A stretch of 45,523 nucleotides of DNA from contig VFGU01000002.1 of the NCBI GenBank assembly GCA_009392285.1, positions 1 to 45,523 of the forward strand, given 5' to 3'. Below, piece by piece: positions 14,649 to 23,957 of this stretch (positions within the stretch are counted from its first letter, which is position 1; each line of letters starts with the position of its first letter). The stretch is from SAR202 cluster bacterium. Lineage in GTDB: Bacteria; Chloroflexota; Dehalococcoidia; Lucifugimonadales; Lucifugimonadaceae. The position numbers were made by a program, and so were the translations under genes. The notes below the pieces were generated by a model, which had not been told where the DNA came from, did no database searches, and saw only the letters and a program-made list of their open reading frames with translations.

Positions 14649-16415
14649 ATGTGTGGAATTCTGGTAGCCTTTGCTAAAAAGGGAACTTTAGATGAAAATT
14701 CTTGTTCCAGAGCATCAAAAAAAATATTTTCAAGAGGACCTGATTTCAATTTTTCAAGGTTCAAACTTAATGGAAAACTTTTTTTATCTCAAACGGTATT
14801 ATCTATTACCGGGAATCCTCAAAATAATTTAAATTATACTACTTCTCAAAGTGGAAGATATGAAATTCTATTCAATGGTGAAATTTATAACTTCAAAGAA
14901 CTTCAAAAAAATTCATTGGGTAACAGGACCAATATTTCTAAAACAGATACTGAAACATTAGTTAATCTTCATGAAGAGAATGGGCCTGATAAAGTTTTTG
15001 AAAGTTTAAAAGGCATGTTCGCCTATGTTGTGTTCGACTCAAAAAAAAATAATCTTACGATTGCCAGAGACATAGTAGGTGAAAAAGTTTTATATCAATA
15101 TGAAGATGACTCAGTTTTCATTGCCTCTTCTCAAATAGGGCCAATTCTGGAGATAGCCCAAGATATTAGCATAGACAAAGACACTTTGAGGGAATATTTT
15201 TTTACAAGACATTTGATTACAAGAAAAAACACGGCTTATAAAAACCTTAAAACATATTTGCCTGGAAGTTTAAAAACAATAGAATTAAATGAATTTAAAG
15301 TTAAAGTTAATAAAAGATACACGTTCTCAGACTGGTTCAATCCCGACACTTTAAAGAAAAATATGGAAAAACCTCTTGATAAATTATTAGAAAATACAAA
15401 TGATATTTTTTCTGAAAATGCTAAAAATATATCACCTGAAATTGATTATTTCAGTGTTATAAGCGGAGGATTAGATTCATCATTAGTAAGTAAATATGTA
15501 TACGAAAATTCAGATTTAAAGCCTAAATTAATCTGCCTCCAATTTCCTAAAAAAGATTCTATTGCTTCAGAGATTACCAATTTTAATTCATTTTTTAATA
15601 GTCGCATTCATATCAAAATGGTTACAGAAGATTTGTTTGGAGATTTCATAGAAAATTCATATAAGTCCATCTGTATGCCACTTCCAACACATTCATTTAT
15701 TTCTCAAGCGATTCTGGCTAAAGAAGTCAACGATCAGGGCTCTAAAGTTCTATTGACTGGGGATGGGGGTGATGAATTATTCGGGGGATATGAGTTTTAT
15801 AAAACTTTAGATGAATATCATAATTTACCTGAAAGCAACCCTAGTATATATAGCGGTGTAGTAGACATTGGAATTAAGTTTAATAATTGGGACACCAGAA
15901 ATCTAAGTGACGAATCTAAAGATGCATGGAATAGCACTATCAAATTATTTGAAGATTTCAGTCCAAATGAAGCCACAATTCAGTCAATACTAATGCTAGA
16001 TAGCACAATACAACTTGAATCAGTTGGAATACGTGCATCCGATACTATGAGCATGATGTCATCTGTAGAATCAAGAGGATTTTTTCTTTCTCAAGATATT
16101 GTGTCACTTGCATTACATACTCCAGCAATTTATAAGATAAATAATAGGTCTTCAAATAAAGAAGGTGTCACTAGGCCTCTTATAAAAAATTTGTTTAAAA
16201 AGAATTTTAGTCCAGATTTATTAAAACCCAAGCAAGGTTTTTCAGGATTTCCAAATGAGAGTATGAAAAAAATTATATCCGACTTTCAAATCACAGAAGA
16301 TTTTCTAGAAATAACAAATTTATCAGATCTTAATTTAGAAAATAATATAGCATTAGAATGGAAACTTCTTAATACAGAGTACTTTTTAAGAGAGTTCAGT
16401 TCTTATATCAAATAA
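14649..16415 (+). CDS. Asparagine synthetase (glutamine-hydrolysing)-like
   Basis: A 588-residue class II amidotransferase. The N-terminal glutaminase domain begins MCGILVAF with the nucleophile Cys2 and has RGPD (29-32) and FNGEIYNF (75-82). The synthetase domain has the PP-loop SGGLDSS (272-278) and GDGGDELFGGY (371-381). It would form an amide from an acid using glutamine and ATP. AAGGA lies upstream of the ATG. It overlaps the next gene, a GT-B-like protein, by TAATG, which is unusual for a housekeeping asnB and more like amidotransferases that modify surface-glycan uronic acids. True asparagine synthesis and glycan amidation are both possible. Confidence 0.8.
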   Translation: MCGILVAFAKKGTLDENSCSRASKKIFSRGPDFNFSRFKLNGKLFLSQTVLSITGNPQNNLNYTTSQSGRYEILFNGEIYNFKELQKNSLGNRTNISKTDTETLVNLHEENGPDKVFESLKGMFAYVVFDSKKNNLTIARDIVGEKVLYQYEDDSVFIASSQIGPILEIAQDISIDKDTLREYFFTRHLITRKNTAYKNLKTYLPGSLKTIELNEFKVKVNKRYTFSDWFNPDTLKKNMEKPLDKLLENTNDIFSENAKNISPEIDYFSVISGGLDSSLVSKYVYENSDLKPKLICLQFPKKDSIASEITNFNSFFNSRIHIKMVTEDLFGDFIENSYKSICMPLPTHSFISQAILAKEVNDQGSKVLLTGDGGDELFGGYEFYKTLDEYHNLPESNPSIYSGVVDIGIKFNNWDTRNLSDESKDAWNSTIKLFEDFSPNEATIQSILMLDSTIQLESVGIRASDTMSMMSSVESRGFFLSQDIVSLALHTPAIYKINNRSSNKEGVTRPLIKNLFKKNFSPDLLKPKQGFSGFPNESMKKIISDFQITEDFLEITNLSDLNLENNIALEWKLLNTEYFLREFSSYIK

Positions 16416-17803
16416 TGCAAAATATCTTATACATATTGAAATATGCTTCTATCTACAGTTATTCAGAAACTATCATCAATGAACTCATAGCCAAAAATTA
16501 TAGAGTAGATATATGCATCATGAAAGAAAATATTTCTGGGTCAACAAAATATGAAATTGCTGGAAAAGATAACGAGAAAACTTTAATTGCTAAAAATCTT
16601 GAAAACGGCAATGAGCAAATATTAATTAGAGAATCTGAAAAAATAAAAATAAAAAGGGGGGTTAGCAGAAAAGATATTTGGGTAAAGCTATTAATTTTAG
16701 TTAGGGAAACTTTAAACTTGCTTAGTTACATACGAAGAAGAGATGATGGAACATTCTTTGAAGCCCAAAAAAGATGTACACCAAAAATAACCAGGAACCT
16801 ACTGACTAGTCCTATTATTTCCATTATATTCACTAAACTCCCCTTTTTTAGACTAATCCTTAAATTCCTAGAAAGCATAATTCCAAAATCAAGAAATATA
16901 ATTGATTTTATAAAGTCTCAAAATTATTCAACTATTGTAGTAGTTGGAGCAAATTGGTCATCTACTTATAACAATTTCTCTTCAGAAATTGATTACATAA
17001 AAGCAGGGAAAAAATTAGGTATTAAAACTGTTATGCAAGTTGTGAGTTGGGATAATCTCACAGCGAGAGGCTTATATCATGAAGTTCCAGATCTTTTCTT
17101 AGTATGGAACAAGCAGCACTCGATAGAAGCTAAAGAAATCCACAGTATTCCTGCGAATAACATATTTATTACTGGGTCTCCCTTCATGGATAAGTGGTTC
17201 GATGAAAAAAACGAGAGTATTTTAAAAAGTAACCTAAAACTTGATGCTCCTTATGTAACTTATTTAGGGTCATCTCAGAATATTACAAGAGACGAAACAA
17301 TGGTTGTAGAGAATCTCCACAAAGAACTTAAGAAGAATAATATTGATCTTGTCGTTAGGCCTCATGGAGCTAATTACGAACAATTTAGAAAACTAAAAGA
17401 TGACATCAATGTAATACCAAAAAATGGAGATTTACCAGACACGAAAGAATCTAAAGAATTAATGATATCGACCATCAAAAATTCTATCGCTACTATTGGA
17501 ATAAATACGACTGCAATGGTTGATTCTCTGATACTTGGCACGAAATGCTTTGCAATAACTAAACCAGAATTTTATAAAAATCAACTTGCAACATATCATT
17601 TCAAAACAATATTAGACTATGACCTACTCATAACAACTGACTCAGAAATTGATTGTATAAATCAAATAATAAATTTAACAGAAGATGAAGAGTTCTTAAA
17701 AAAGAGAGAGAGGTTCATAATTGATTTTTGCAGACCTTTGGGAATGGATTCAAAAGCAGGAAAGATCTCAGCTAACAAAATAATTGAAATAGATAGTAAT
17801 TAA
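16415..17803 (+). CDS. GT-B-fold-like protein (glycosyl or glycerophosphate transferase-like)
   Basis: A 462-residue protein. The N-terminal half opens with a Rossmann-like strand (ILYILKYASIYSYSETII) and is basic in the middle. The C-terminal half has YVTYLGSSQNIT, VVRPHGANYEQF, and IGINTTAMVDSLILGTKCFA, a pattern seen in CDP-glycerol transferases and GT-B enzymes of capsule synthesis. I cannot name a family. It overlaps the asparagine-synthetase-like stop by one base, and the two probably work together on a surface polymer. No transmembrane segment is clear, apart from a hydrophobic patch near residues 130-155 that could bind the membrane. Confidence 0.55.
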   Translation: MQNILYILKYASIYSYSETIINELIAKNYRVDICIMKENISGSTKYEIAGKDNEKTLIAKNLENGNEQILIRESEKIKIKRGVSRKDIWVKLLILVRETLNLLSYIRRRDDGTFFEAQKRCTPKITRNLLTSPIISIIFTKLPFFRLILKFLESIIPKSRNIIDFIKSQNYSTIVVVGANWSSTYNNFSSEIDYIKAGKKLGIKTVMQVVSWDNLTARGLYHEVPDLFLVWNKQHSIEAKEIHSIPANNIFITGSPFMDKWFDEKNESILKSNLKLDAPYVTYLGSSQNITRDETMVVENLHKELKKNNIDLVVRPHGANYEQFRKLKDDINVIPKNGDLPDTKESKELMISTIKNSIATIGINTTAMVDSLILGTKCFAITKPEFYKNQLATYHFKTILDYDLLITTDSEIDCINQIINLTEDEEFLKKRERFIIDFCRPLGMDSKAGKISANKIIEIDSN

Positions 17804-17860
17804 AAAATTATAAGATTAGAAATTCACTAATCATTAGTTATTTGTTAAATTTTAAATCAG

Positions 17861-18352
17861 ATGGATAAGATTAAAAGAGGAATAGTCGGAAAAGTAATCT
17901 CTGTTAATTCTAGCGATAAGGGCGGAATACCTAAAATACCTCAAGAAGTAGTTGAAATTTATGAGTATGGAGTTAAGGGTGATTACCACTCTGGAAAAAC
18001 AAATTTTCATGCAAAAAAAAATAATCTGGATAGACAAATAACTATAATCGCCCAAGAAACAATTGATTTTCTTAATAAAAATATAGGTGAAAAAGTATTT
18101 CCAGGAAGTCTTGGTGAAAATATTCTAATACATGGATTTGGAGACTTAAGTGATATTACTGACGAGCATATTATGGAAATAGGGTCAGGAGTAATACTCA
18201 AAATAAATGGTCAGAATCAACCTTGCTCAACTCTAAACTCAATAGATGACAGGATTCTAAAACTAATTGTAGGAAAAAGAGGTTTAATATCTACAGTGAA
18301 ATCAACAGGAATAATAAAGAATGGAGATAAAGTTAAAATTTATAAAGGTTAG
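17861..18352 (+). CDS. MOSC-domain protein
   Basis: A 163-residue protein made of a single MOSC domain. Family elements appear in order: GVKGDYHSG (about 43-51), the DRQITIIAQET block, FPGSLGENILIHG (about 84-97), and the conserved cysteine in NQPCSTL, followed by RGLISTVKSTG and GDKVKIYKG. MOSC domains bind the molybdenum cofactor or carry sulfur as a persulfide on the conserved cysteine. There is no beta-barrel partner. In this window it could support the molybdenum hydroxylase at 31548 or sulfur transfer; the sequence does not decide. Its last 32 bases overlap the start of the next gene. Confidence 0.82.
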   Translation: MDKIKRGIVGKVISVNSSDKGGIPKIPQEVVEIYEYGVKGDYHSGKTNFHAKKNNLDRQITIIAQETIDFLNKNIGEKVFPGSLGENILIHGFGDLSDITDEHIMEIGSGVILKINGQNQPCSTLNSIDDRILKLIVGKRGLISTVKSTGIIKNGDKVKIYKG

Positions 18353-18878
18353 ATATCTTTTCATATTCATTCTATTGCTAATTTCTTGCTCAGGAGATAG
18401 TGAAAAAACTGAGATAGATATTTTTGATGGGAGTTATGATTCAAATATTTTTTCAAGCGATTCTTTCAAAAATATAGGATTTAAATTTAGCAAAGAATAT
18501 AATGTAAAAGAATTAAAAGATGCTGAAAGTGCTTACTATGGATTCTGGGCAGAAGATAGTTTTGAAAGACTTTCCTATGAACTCAGATTTTACCCTTCAA
18601 ATGAGATAGCAAAATCTTCTGGAACTTTTTTTGCTGAAGAGGCAACTGGAGAAGATGCGATAATAAAAAAAGCTGACGCAACATGGAAAGAAGGTATAAA
18701 GGACAGGTCTGGTGTTACTTTTTCCGGATCCCCAATGCCCAAATACCTCGACTACGTAATTTTTGGAAATGTTATAGTTTTATGCCCAAGTGAAAAATCA
18801 ACTGCAGTTACAGGAGCATGGGATCCTATTGAAAATTGCAGAAATATGCTATCAAAATTAATTATAGAAAATAAATAA
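18321..18878 (+). CDS. Lipoprotein of the AKSSG family, copy 1 of the tandem pair
   Basis: A 185-residue predicted lipoprotein (lipobox LISC, Cys23). The ATG lies inside the end of the MOSC gene, giving a 32-bp overlap; no later start keeps the signal peptide. After IDIFDGSYDSNIFSSDSF the protein carries the shared family pattern YYGFW, RFYPSNEIAKSSG, a helix with AEEATGEDAIIKKADATW, YLDYVIFGNVIVLCPSE and a C-terminal helix. The downstream gene is a close paralogue, and 116 bp of DNA are identical between them. I do not recognise a function; an extracytoplasmic binding or assembly role is possible. Confidence 0.62.
   Translation: MEIKLKFIKVRYLFIFILLLISCSGDSEKTEIDIFDGSYDSNIFSSDSFKNIGFKFSKEYNVKELKDAESAYYGFWAEDSFERLSYELRFYPSNEIAKSSGTFFAEEATGEDAIIKKADATWKEGIKDRSGVTFSGSPMPKYLDYVIFGNVIVLCPSEKSTAVTGAWDPIENCRNMLSKLIIENK
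18579..18694 (+). repeat. 116-bp identical block, copy A
   Basis: This stretch is identical over 116 bp to 19146-19261, one copy in each tandem lipoprotein gene, while the flanking coding sequence differs strongly. It encodes the ELRFYPSNEIAKSSG segment and the following helix. Confidence 0.9.
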
Positions 18879-18896
18879 AATTAAATTAACAAAAAA

Positions 18897-19445
18897 ATGA
18901 ATATAAAATATTTTTTATTGTCTTTATTAGTTGCTTTTTTATTTTCATGCTCAGAAACATCAAAAGAAGAGAGTCTTGAAATAAATATTTTTGATGGAAG
19001 TTACGACACCCTTAACTTTTCGATAGATGATTTTATAAATATAAGTTTTAAGATAAATAAAGAATATGATATTTCTGAACTTCCAGATGCAATAGAAGCT
19101 TACTATGGATTCTGGGGCTCCAGTGATTACGAAAGACGAGAATTTGAACTCAGATTTTACCCTTCAAATGAGATAGCAAAATCTTCTGGAACTTTTTTTG
19201 CTGAAGAGGCAACTGGAGAAGATGCGATAATAAAAAAAGCTGACGCAACATGGAAAGAAGGCGTTAAGGATAGAAGATTCGTTGGCCCTTTTGGTACAAG
19301 TAAAAATAGGTCTAAATATCTTGATTACGTAATATTTGGGAATGTTATAGTTTTATGCCCCAGCGAAGTATCTGAAAAAGTAATTGGAGCATGGGATCCT
19401 ATCGAAAATTGTAAAAATATGCTATCAAAATTAATTATAAATTAA
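18897..19445 (+). CDS. Lipoprotein of the AKSSG family, copy 2 of the tandem pair
   Basis: A 182-residue predicted lipoprotein (lipobox LFSC, Cys18), 18 bp after its paralogue. The layout is the same: IFDGSYD, a variable segment, YYGFWGSSDYERR, then the identical block, then YLDYVIFGNVIVLCPSE and a closing helix. Differences cluster before residue 80 and around the VKDRRFVGPFGTSKN loop, while the middle is unchanged at the DNA level. That uneven divergence suggests recent gene conversion or strong constraint on the middle. The first cysteine after the lipobox is in LCPSE and is conserved in both, along with a Cys near the C-terminal helix (IENC). Function unknown. Confidence 0.65.
   Translation: MNIKYFLLSLLVAFLFSCSETSKEESLEINIFDGSYDTLNFSIDDFINISFKINKEYDISELPDAIEAYYGFWGSSDYERREFELRFYPSNEIAKSSGTFFAEEATGEDAIIKKADATWKEGVKDRRFVGPFGTSKNRSKYLDYVIFGNVIVLCPSEVSEKVIGAWDPIENCKNMLSKLIIN
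19146..19261 (+). repeat. 116-bp identical block, copy B
   Basis: Second copy of the block at 18579-18694, in the same reading frame and same relative position of the paralogous gene. Spacing between copies is 567 bp. Confidence 0.9.
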
Positions 19446-19454
19446 GTTCATAAA

Positions 19455-20684
19455 TTATTTTTTCTTAAATAGATAATTTTCTCCATGATTTAAGTATTTC
19501 GTTAATAAAAGAAATAATATGGCCAACAAAAATATTCCAATAGTTATTAAATGACCAAGCCTATATGATGAGGTAGAGTCAAAAATCCTTCCCATCATCC
19601 AAGGTGCCAAGAATGTCGCCCATATTCCAAAAAATGATAGAGTTCCCCAAATTGTACTTAATGATTTAAGCCCAAAGCATTCAGTTATATTCAAAGCAAT
19701 CATTGCTCCTAAGCCTGCAAACCCCATACCAAAAATTATAATTCCTAACCATATTCCCATTATGTTTCCCTGAGCCATAAGAATGATTAAAAGAGCTAAT
19801 GATTGTAAAAAGACAGATGCACAGGTTAAGTATAAAGAAGAATATTTTTCGCTAAACCTTCCAAAAATAATTTTTGAAAGAATTCCCATGGCACCTATAT
19901 ATGTCATTGCAAAAGTTGCTGATGCCAACCCTAATCCTTCAGTAGTTAAGTGAGGCACCATTTGGGGCATTATTCCATTATATGTAAAGCAAGCAAATGT
20001 AATTCCAAGGGTTAAAGTTATAAATTGCTTTGTTTTTACAGCTGACATAAATTCAAACCCATCATTATTAGTAACCTCACTATTAACATTCAGGTTACTT
20101 GGTTTATTCTTAACTACTGTCAAAGCAAAAATTCCTAACAGGAATACTAGAATACCAAAAACAAAATATGACACTTTCCAATCAAAATATGAAAGTAATA
20201 TGAAAGTAATAATAGGCATAATCAGTCCGCCAAAATTATGCCCTGCTGTTGCGAGACCCATCATTCTGCCCTTTGTCTCAGGAAACCAAACCTGTATAAG
20301 TATGCCAGCAGGTATCATTAGTGCTCCAGGATATCCTGCAAAAACCATAGAATTTAATATTATCCAGTGAGAAAAATCTGTCATTAAAGGTCTTAGTAAG
20401 AATCCAGCGGAAACTAAGAAAATAGATGAAACCAAAAAGATCTTGCTTCCTTTAATGTCAATTAGTTTTCCAACCAATGGAGCAAATAAACTGCTCACAA
20501 AACTAAGAGAATAACCTAGGCTAATCTGCTCTCTTGTCCAGCCAAACTCTTTTTCTAGCGGCTCAATAAAAAGTCCAAAAGAATAAACATTTATACCAAT
20601 AACAAAACTACCTGAAAAAAAAAGCGTAAAGAAAACTCCCCATCTTCTATTTTCTTCAATAAAACTAAAAATCCTATTAATCAA
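19455..20684 (-). CDS. MFS transporter, monocarboxylate/oxalate-formate-like
   Basis: A 409-residue twelve-helix MFS permease. The first loop has GKLIDIKGSKIFL, a divergent form of the MFS G-x-x-x-D-R-x-G-R motif, and helix 4-5 carries GYPGALMIPAGILIQVWFPETKGRMMGLATAGHNFGG, shortened as WFPETKGRMMGLATAGHNFG, which is characteristic of the oxalate/formate antiporter and monocarboxylate branch. It probably carries a small carboxylate. The start is a TTG with AAAGGAAA five bases upstream; no ATG fits. It is convergent with the lipoprotein pair and separated from aapP by 48 bp. Substrate unknown. Confidence 0.8.
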   Translation of the reverse strand: MINRIFSFIEENRRWGVFFTLFFSGSFVIGINVYSFGLFIEPLEKEFGWTREQISLGYSLSFVSSLFAPLVGKLIDIKGSKIFLVSSIFLVSAGFLLRPLMTDFSHWIILNSMVFAGYPGALMIPAGILIQVWFPETKGRMMGLATAGHNFGGLIMPIITFILLSYFDWKVSYFVFGILVFLLGIFALTVVKNKPSNLNVNSEVTNNDGFEFMSAVKTKQFITLTLGITFACFTYNGIMPQMVPHLTTEGLGLASATFAMTYIGAMGILSKIIFGRFSEKYSSLYLTCASVFLQSLALLIILMAQGNIMGIWLGIIIFGMGFAGLGAMIALNITECFGLKSLSTIWGTLSFFGIWATFLAPWMMGRIFDSTSSYRLGHLITIGIFLLAILFLLLTKYLNHGENYLFKKK

Positions 20685-20732
20685 ATTTCCTTTGAAAACA
20701 ACAAATTAGTAAAACACTCAAATGAGATTACA

Positions 20733-21482
20733 CTATAATATCTGACTTAGGAATAACTTAGTTCTTTCTTCTTTTGGATTCTTAAAGAAATGCTCTGGAG
20801 TCCCCTCTTCAACAATCAAACCTTCATCAAAAAATAGGAATCTATCAGCAACGCTCTTTGCGAATCCCATTTCATGGGTTACACAAATCATTGTCATGCC
20901 TGATTCAGCAAGTTCTGTCATTACTTCTAAAACTTCTTTAATCATTTCAGGATCTAAAGCGGATGTAGGTTCGTCAAATAACATAATTTTTGGCTGCATC
21001 GCCAAAGCTCTAGCTATTGCCACTCTCTGCTGCTGACCTCCAGATAATTGTGATGGAAATTTCTCAGCTTGCTCAGGAATACCTACTCTTTCAAGAAGAG
21101 CCATAGCAACATCATTTGCTTCAGTTCTACTTAAACCTTTAACTTTTTGGGGGGCTAGGGTTACATTTCGCAATACAGAAAGATGAGGAAATAAATTAAA
21201 CTGCTGAAATACCATGCCCACATTAGATCTTACTTTTTGAAGATTCTTAACATCATCATTAATTTCGACACCATCAACAACTATTTTTCCTGAATTATGT
21301 GGCTCAAGCCTGTTTATAGTCCTGATAAAAGTTGATTTTCCAGATCCAGAAGGACCAAGAACAACCACCACCTCTTTTTCAAAAATTTTCGCTGTAACCC
21401 CTTTTAAAGCTTCAAAATCGCCGAATTTCTTTACAACATTCTCAGCAGAAATTATTTCTTTACCTATTTTCTTCTTCTTCAT
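20733..21482 (-). CDS. aapP: Amino-acid ABC transporter ATPase (AapP/GlnQ type)
   Basis: A 249-residue ABC ATPase with Walker [10 protein letters not shown] (about 43-51), Q-loop [10 protein letters not shown], signature LSGGQQQR (about 145-152), Walker [15 protein letters not shown] and switch histidine in CVTHEMGFA. These match polar amino-acid importers. AGGAGAT precedes the ATG. It is the last gene of aapJQMP, 24 bp after the second permease. Energises uptake of a broad set of L-amino acids; the breadth is inferred from the Aap/Bzt type of the permeases. Confidence 0.92.
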   Translation of the reverse strand: MKKKKIGKEIISAENVVKKFGDFEALKGVTAKIFEKEVVVVLGPSGSGKSTFIRTINRLEPHNSGKIVVDGVEINDDVKNLQKVRSNVGMVFQQFNLFPHLSVLRNVTLAPQKVKGLSRTEANDVAMALLERVGIPEQAEKFPSQLSGGQQQRVAIARALAMQPKIMLFDEPTSALDPEMIKEVLEVMTELAESGMTMICVTHEMGFAKSVADRFLFFDEGLIVEEGTPEHFFKNPKEERTKLFLSQIL

Positions 21483-21506
21483 ATCTATCTCCTAATACTT
21501 TATACC

Positions 21507-22688
21507 TTATCTTGTTCCTATACCAAGATTTTTTTCAATTTTTGAACTTAAGTTAGATAAAACCACTGAAACAACCCAAAATAATGATGCTACAACTAAC
21601 AAAGCTTCGAGTTGTTTTCCAAAAAATTTAGGATCTTGCTCTGGTATGATTCTACCTACCTGCAACAGATCTGTAAGTGCTAATATGAAAACCAAAGAAG
21701 TATCCTTAAATAAGCCAATAAACTGACTTACAATAGCAGGTATAACAACCCTTATTGCCTGAGGAAGCACAATAATCCTCATCCTATCAATGTATCCTAA
21801 ATTCAAAGCATCTGCTGCTTCCAATTGCCCTTTAGATATGGATTGCAGACCACCCCTTATAACTTCTGCAATATAAGCGCTTGCAAAAAATGACAATACA
21901 ATCATTGCTCTAATTACAACGCTAAGATCATTTAGACCAAAAAGGTCAGGTAAAAATTTTGGCAAAACAAACCAAGCTAAAAGGAGCCATCCAACTAAAG
22001 GAGCTCCCCTAACTGTTTCTATGTATACGGTGCATACCGTTTTTATGACAGGCAATTTGGTAGCTCTACCCACTGCCATTAGTATCCCCAGAGGAAATCC
22101 TGCTACAACAGCCACTGATGCTAATAATATATTTAATAAAAATCCTCCCCAAAGATTAGATTGTGGCCCACCTCCAACAATCAAAATAGTAAATGATAAT
22201 GGAATAATCAATATCCAAAGAGATACCAAGGCTTTCTTAAGGATTTCTATATATGAAGTTCTTCTGATAATTTTTGAACTAATATATGCAACTGACCCAA
22301 TTAATACTGTTGCAAATATATGTACGATATATGGCAAAGTAAAAAATATAGCGGCTGGCATTAAGAACGCTAGAAGTAATAGCAGTAATTCTCTTTTCTT
22401 AGGATTACCCCAAGCACCAATAGAAGAACAGAAAATAGAGCAAAACAACCACAAAATAGGCCAAGCTCTCCAAGTATCTTCTTCTGGCAATCGACCCAAG
22501 AGAAGCAATCTTCTATTTGTAGTTACCACTTCCCATTCAGCGGAAGATAAAAAAGATATCATACTTAATACAAAGTAAGTGATAACTAACGCAGAAAATA
22601 AAGTTAATAAAATGCCAAGCTTAGAACCAAAAAAATTATCAATGGTCCAATCTTTTATTTCTTTAAAGTTAATCCTAGGAGTAGTCAT
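21507..22688 (-). CDS. aapM: Amino-acid ABC transporter permease (AapM type)
   Basis: A 393-residue permease, long for the class because it carries the extra N-terminal helices typical of AapM. The binding-protein-dependent transport domain occupies the C-terminal half, with the ATPase-contact EAA loop AYIAEVIRGGLQSISKGQLEAADALNLG at about 273-300, shortened as RGGLQSISKGQLEAADAL. The ATG overlaps the last base of the aapQ stop (TAATG). It forms the channel with AapQ. The order J-Q-M-P is the same as in the proteobacterial aap/bzt operons. Confidence 0.9.
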   Translation of the reverse strand: MTTPRINFKEIKDWTIDNFFGSKLGILLTLFSALVITYFVLSMISFLSSAEWEVVTTNRRLLLLGRLPEEDTWRAWPILWLFCSIFCSSIGAWGNPKKRELLLLLLAFLMPAAIFFTLPYIVHIFATVLIGSVAYISSKIIRRTSYIEILKKALVSLWILIIPLSFTILIVGGGPQSNLWGGFLLNILLASVAVVAGFPLGILMAVGRATKLPVIKTVCTVYIETVRGAPLVGWLLLAWFVLPKFLPDLFGLNDLSVVIRAMIVLSFFASAYIAEVIRGGLQSISKGQLEAADALNLGYIDRMRIIVLPQAIRVVIPAIVSQFIGLFKDTSLVFILALTDLLQVGRIIPEQDPKFFGKQLEALLVVASLFWVVSVVLSNLSSKIEKNLGIGTR

Positions 22689-23878
22689 TACGCACCAATC
22701 CTAGTAACTCTACGATTAATCAAATTCATAACTAATGAAATACAAAGACTTAAGAACAAATAAGTTAATAGTATTAAGAAAAATACAGGCAAAGCATGTC
22801 CTGAGTTATTCATAATAGTCCTAGAAACCATAAACAGATCTGGGTAAGCTATAACCACTGCAAGACTTGAATTTTTAGTTAAATTTAAAAACTGATTTGT
22901 TAATGGAGGGATTATAGATCTTAATGCTTGAGGAAGTATTACCAAAGTCATAGCTTGATACTTACTTAACCCTATTGCTTGGGCAGCTTCTGTTTGACCT
23001 TTTGACAAAGATTGAATACTCCCTCTTACTATTTCAGTGATGAATGTTCCTGTATAAATAACAAGCGCAAAAAGTATGGCTGCAAATTCAGGGCTTAGAT
23101 CAAATCCACCTGACTGCATCCAAGTGCCTTTATTATTTTGAGTGATCTCTGGTATGTCCATGCTGACAGGCCTTCCAAATGCAAAATAGGTCACAATCGT
23201 AACTATCACAAATAAAGAAATCCCTGCCAAGTTACCATTTAATCTGTTGCCAAATATAGAAAAAGATTTTCCCGATACATCTTCTCTTTTATTTAAAAAA
23301 TAACTTAGATACAAGGATCCAGCTGCCACTATACCTAAAAAAATAAACCATACCTGAGCATTTCCGTTATCACTTATCCAAGGAAGCAGTATTCCTCTAT
23401 TCGATATAGCAGTAGTGTCTCCAAAGGTAATGGCTTCTGATATTTGAGGTAATTGGAGAAAAACAATCTGCCAAAATATTATTTGAATTAATAGAGGAGT
23501 ATTTCTTAATACTTCGACATAAGTCCAAGCAATCTTAGAGGTAAGAAAATTCTTCGATAGTCTTGCTACCCCCATAACTGTACCCAATAAAGTAGTTAAA
23601 AAAATTGCTACAAGACATACTCTTATCGTATTTACTACTCCAGTGAAATAAGCTACCCACCTGCTATCATTGCTTGTGTAATCAACTAGAAAGGTGTGAC
23701 TAAGACCAAAGCCTGCCCTGCTACTAAAATGAGATAAACTCAATTCTAGTCCAGATGCTCTAACAAAAAAATAAACTCCTAAAAGAGTCACGAAAAATAA
23801 AAAAACAGCCTGAATTACTATATTACGGTTTCTCTGAAACCTGCTCCACTGAGCTACGCTATCGACAAAACTTTTCAC
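22688..23878 (-). CDS. aapQ: Amino-acid ABC transporter permease (AapQ type)
   Basis: A 396-residue permease with a long N-terminal extension and large central region typical of AapQ. Near the N terminus are the blocks FDFLxx-like GLSHTFLVDYTSNDSRWVAY and WTYVEVLRNTPLLIQIIFWQ; the ATPase-contact loop is ITEIVRGSIQSLSKGQTEAA at about 284-303. The start is GTG at 23878 with AGAAGGT upstream. A strong hairpin lies between it and aapJ. It is transcribed from aapJ. Confidence 0.9.
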   Translation of the reverse strand: MKSFVDSVAQWSRFQRNRNIVIQAVFLFFVTLLGVYFFVRASGLELSLSHFSSRAGFGLSHTFLVDYTSNDSRWVAYFTGVVNTIRVCLVAIFLTTLLGTVMGVARLSKNFLTSKIAWTYVEVLRNTPLLIQIIFWQIVFLQLPQISEAITFGDTTAISNRGILLPWISDNGNAQVWFIFLGIVAAGSLYLSYFLNKREDVSGKSFSIFGNRLNGNLAGISLFVIVTIVTYFAFGRPVSMDIPEITQNNKGTWMQSGGFDLSPEFAAILFALVIYTGTFITEIVRGSIQSLSKGQTEAAQAIGLSKYQAMTLVILPQALRSIIPPLTNQFLNLTKNSSLAVVIAYPDLFMVSRTIMNNSGHALPVFFLILLTYLFLSLCISLVMNLINRRVTRIGA

Positions 23879-23902
23879 TATTTACCTTCTGAATAAACAA
23901 AT

Positions 23903-23938
23903 AGTACACCGGAGAGTTTTTTAACTCTCCGGCATACT
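23903..23938 (-). promoter_or_regulatory. Intercistronic hairpin after aapJ
   Basis: Arms 23903-23918 and 23923-23938 form a 16-bp stem with a 4-base loop in the minus-strand RNA (14 Watson-Crick pairs and two G-U). No T run follows, so it is unlikely to be an efficient terminator. Such hairpins after binding-protein genes protect the upstream message, raising AapJ above the membrane subunits. Confidence 0.7.
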
Positions 23939-23957
23939 ATATGAATTTAAAGTATTC

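Noticed and set aside
22021-22578. Open frame of 185 codons on the plus strand
   Set aside because: It lies antisense to the clearly conserved aapM permease and its translation has no recognisable features.
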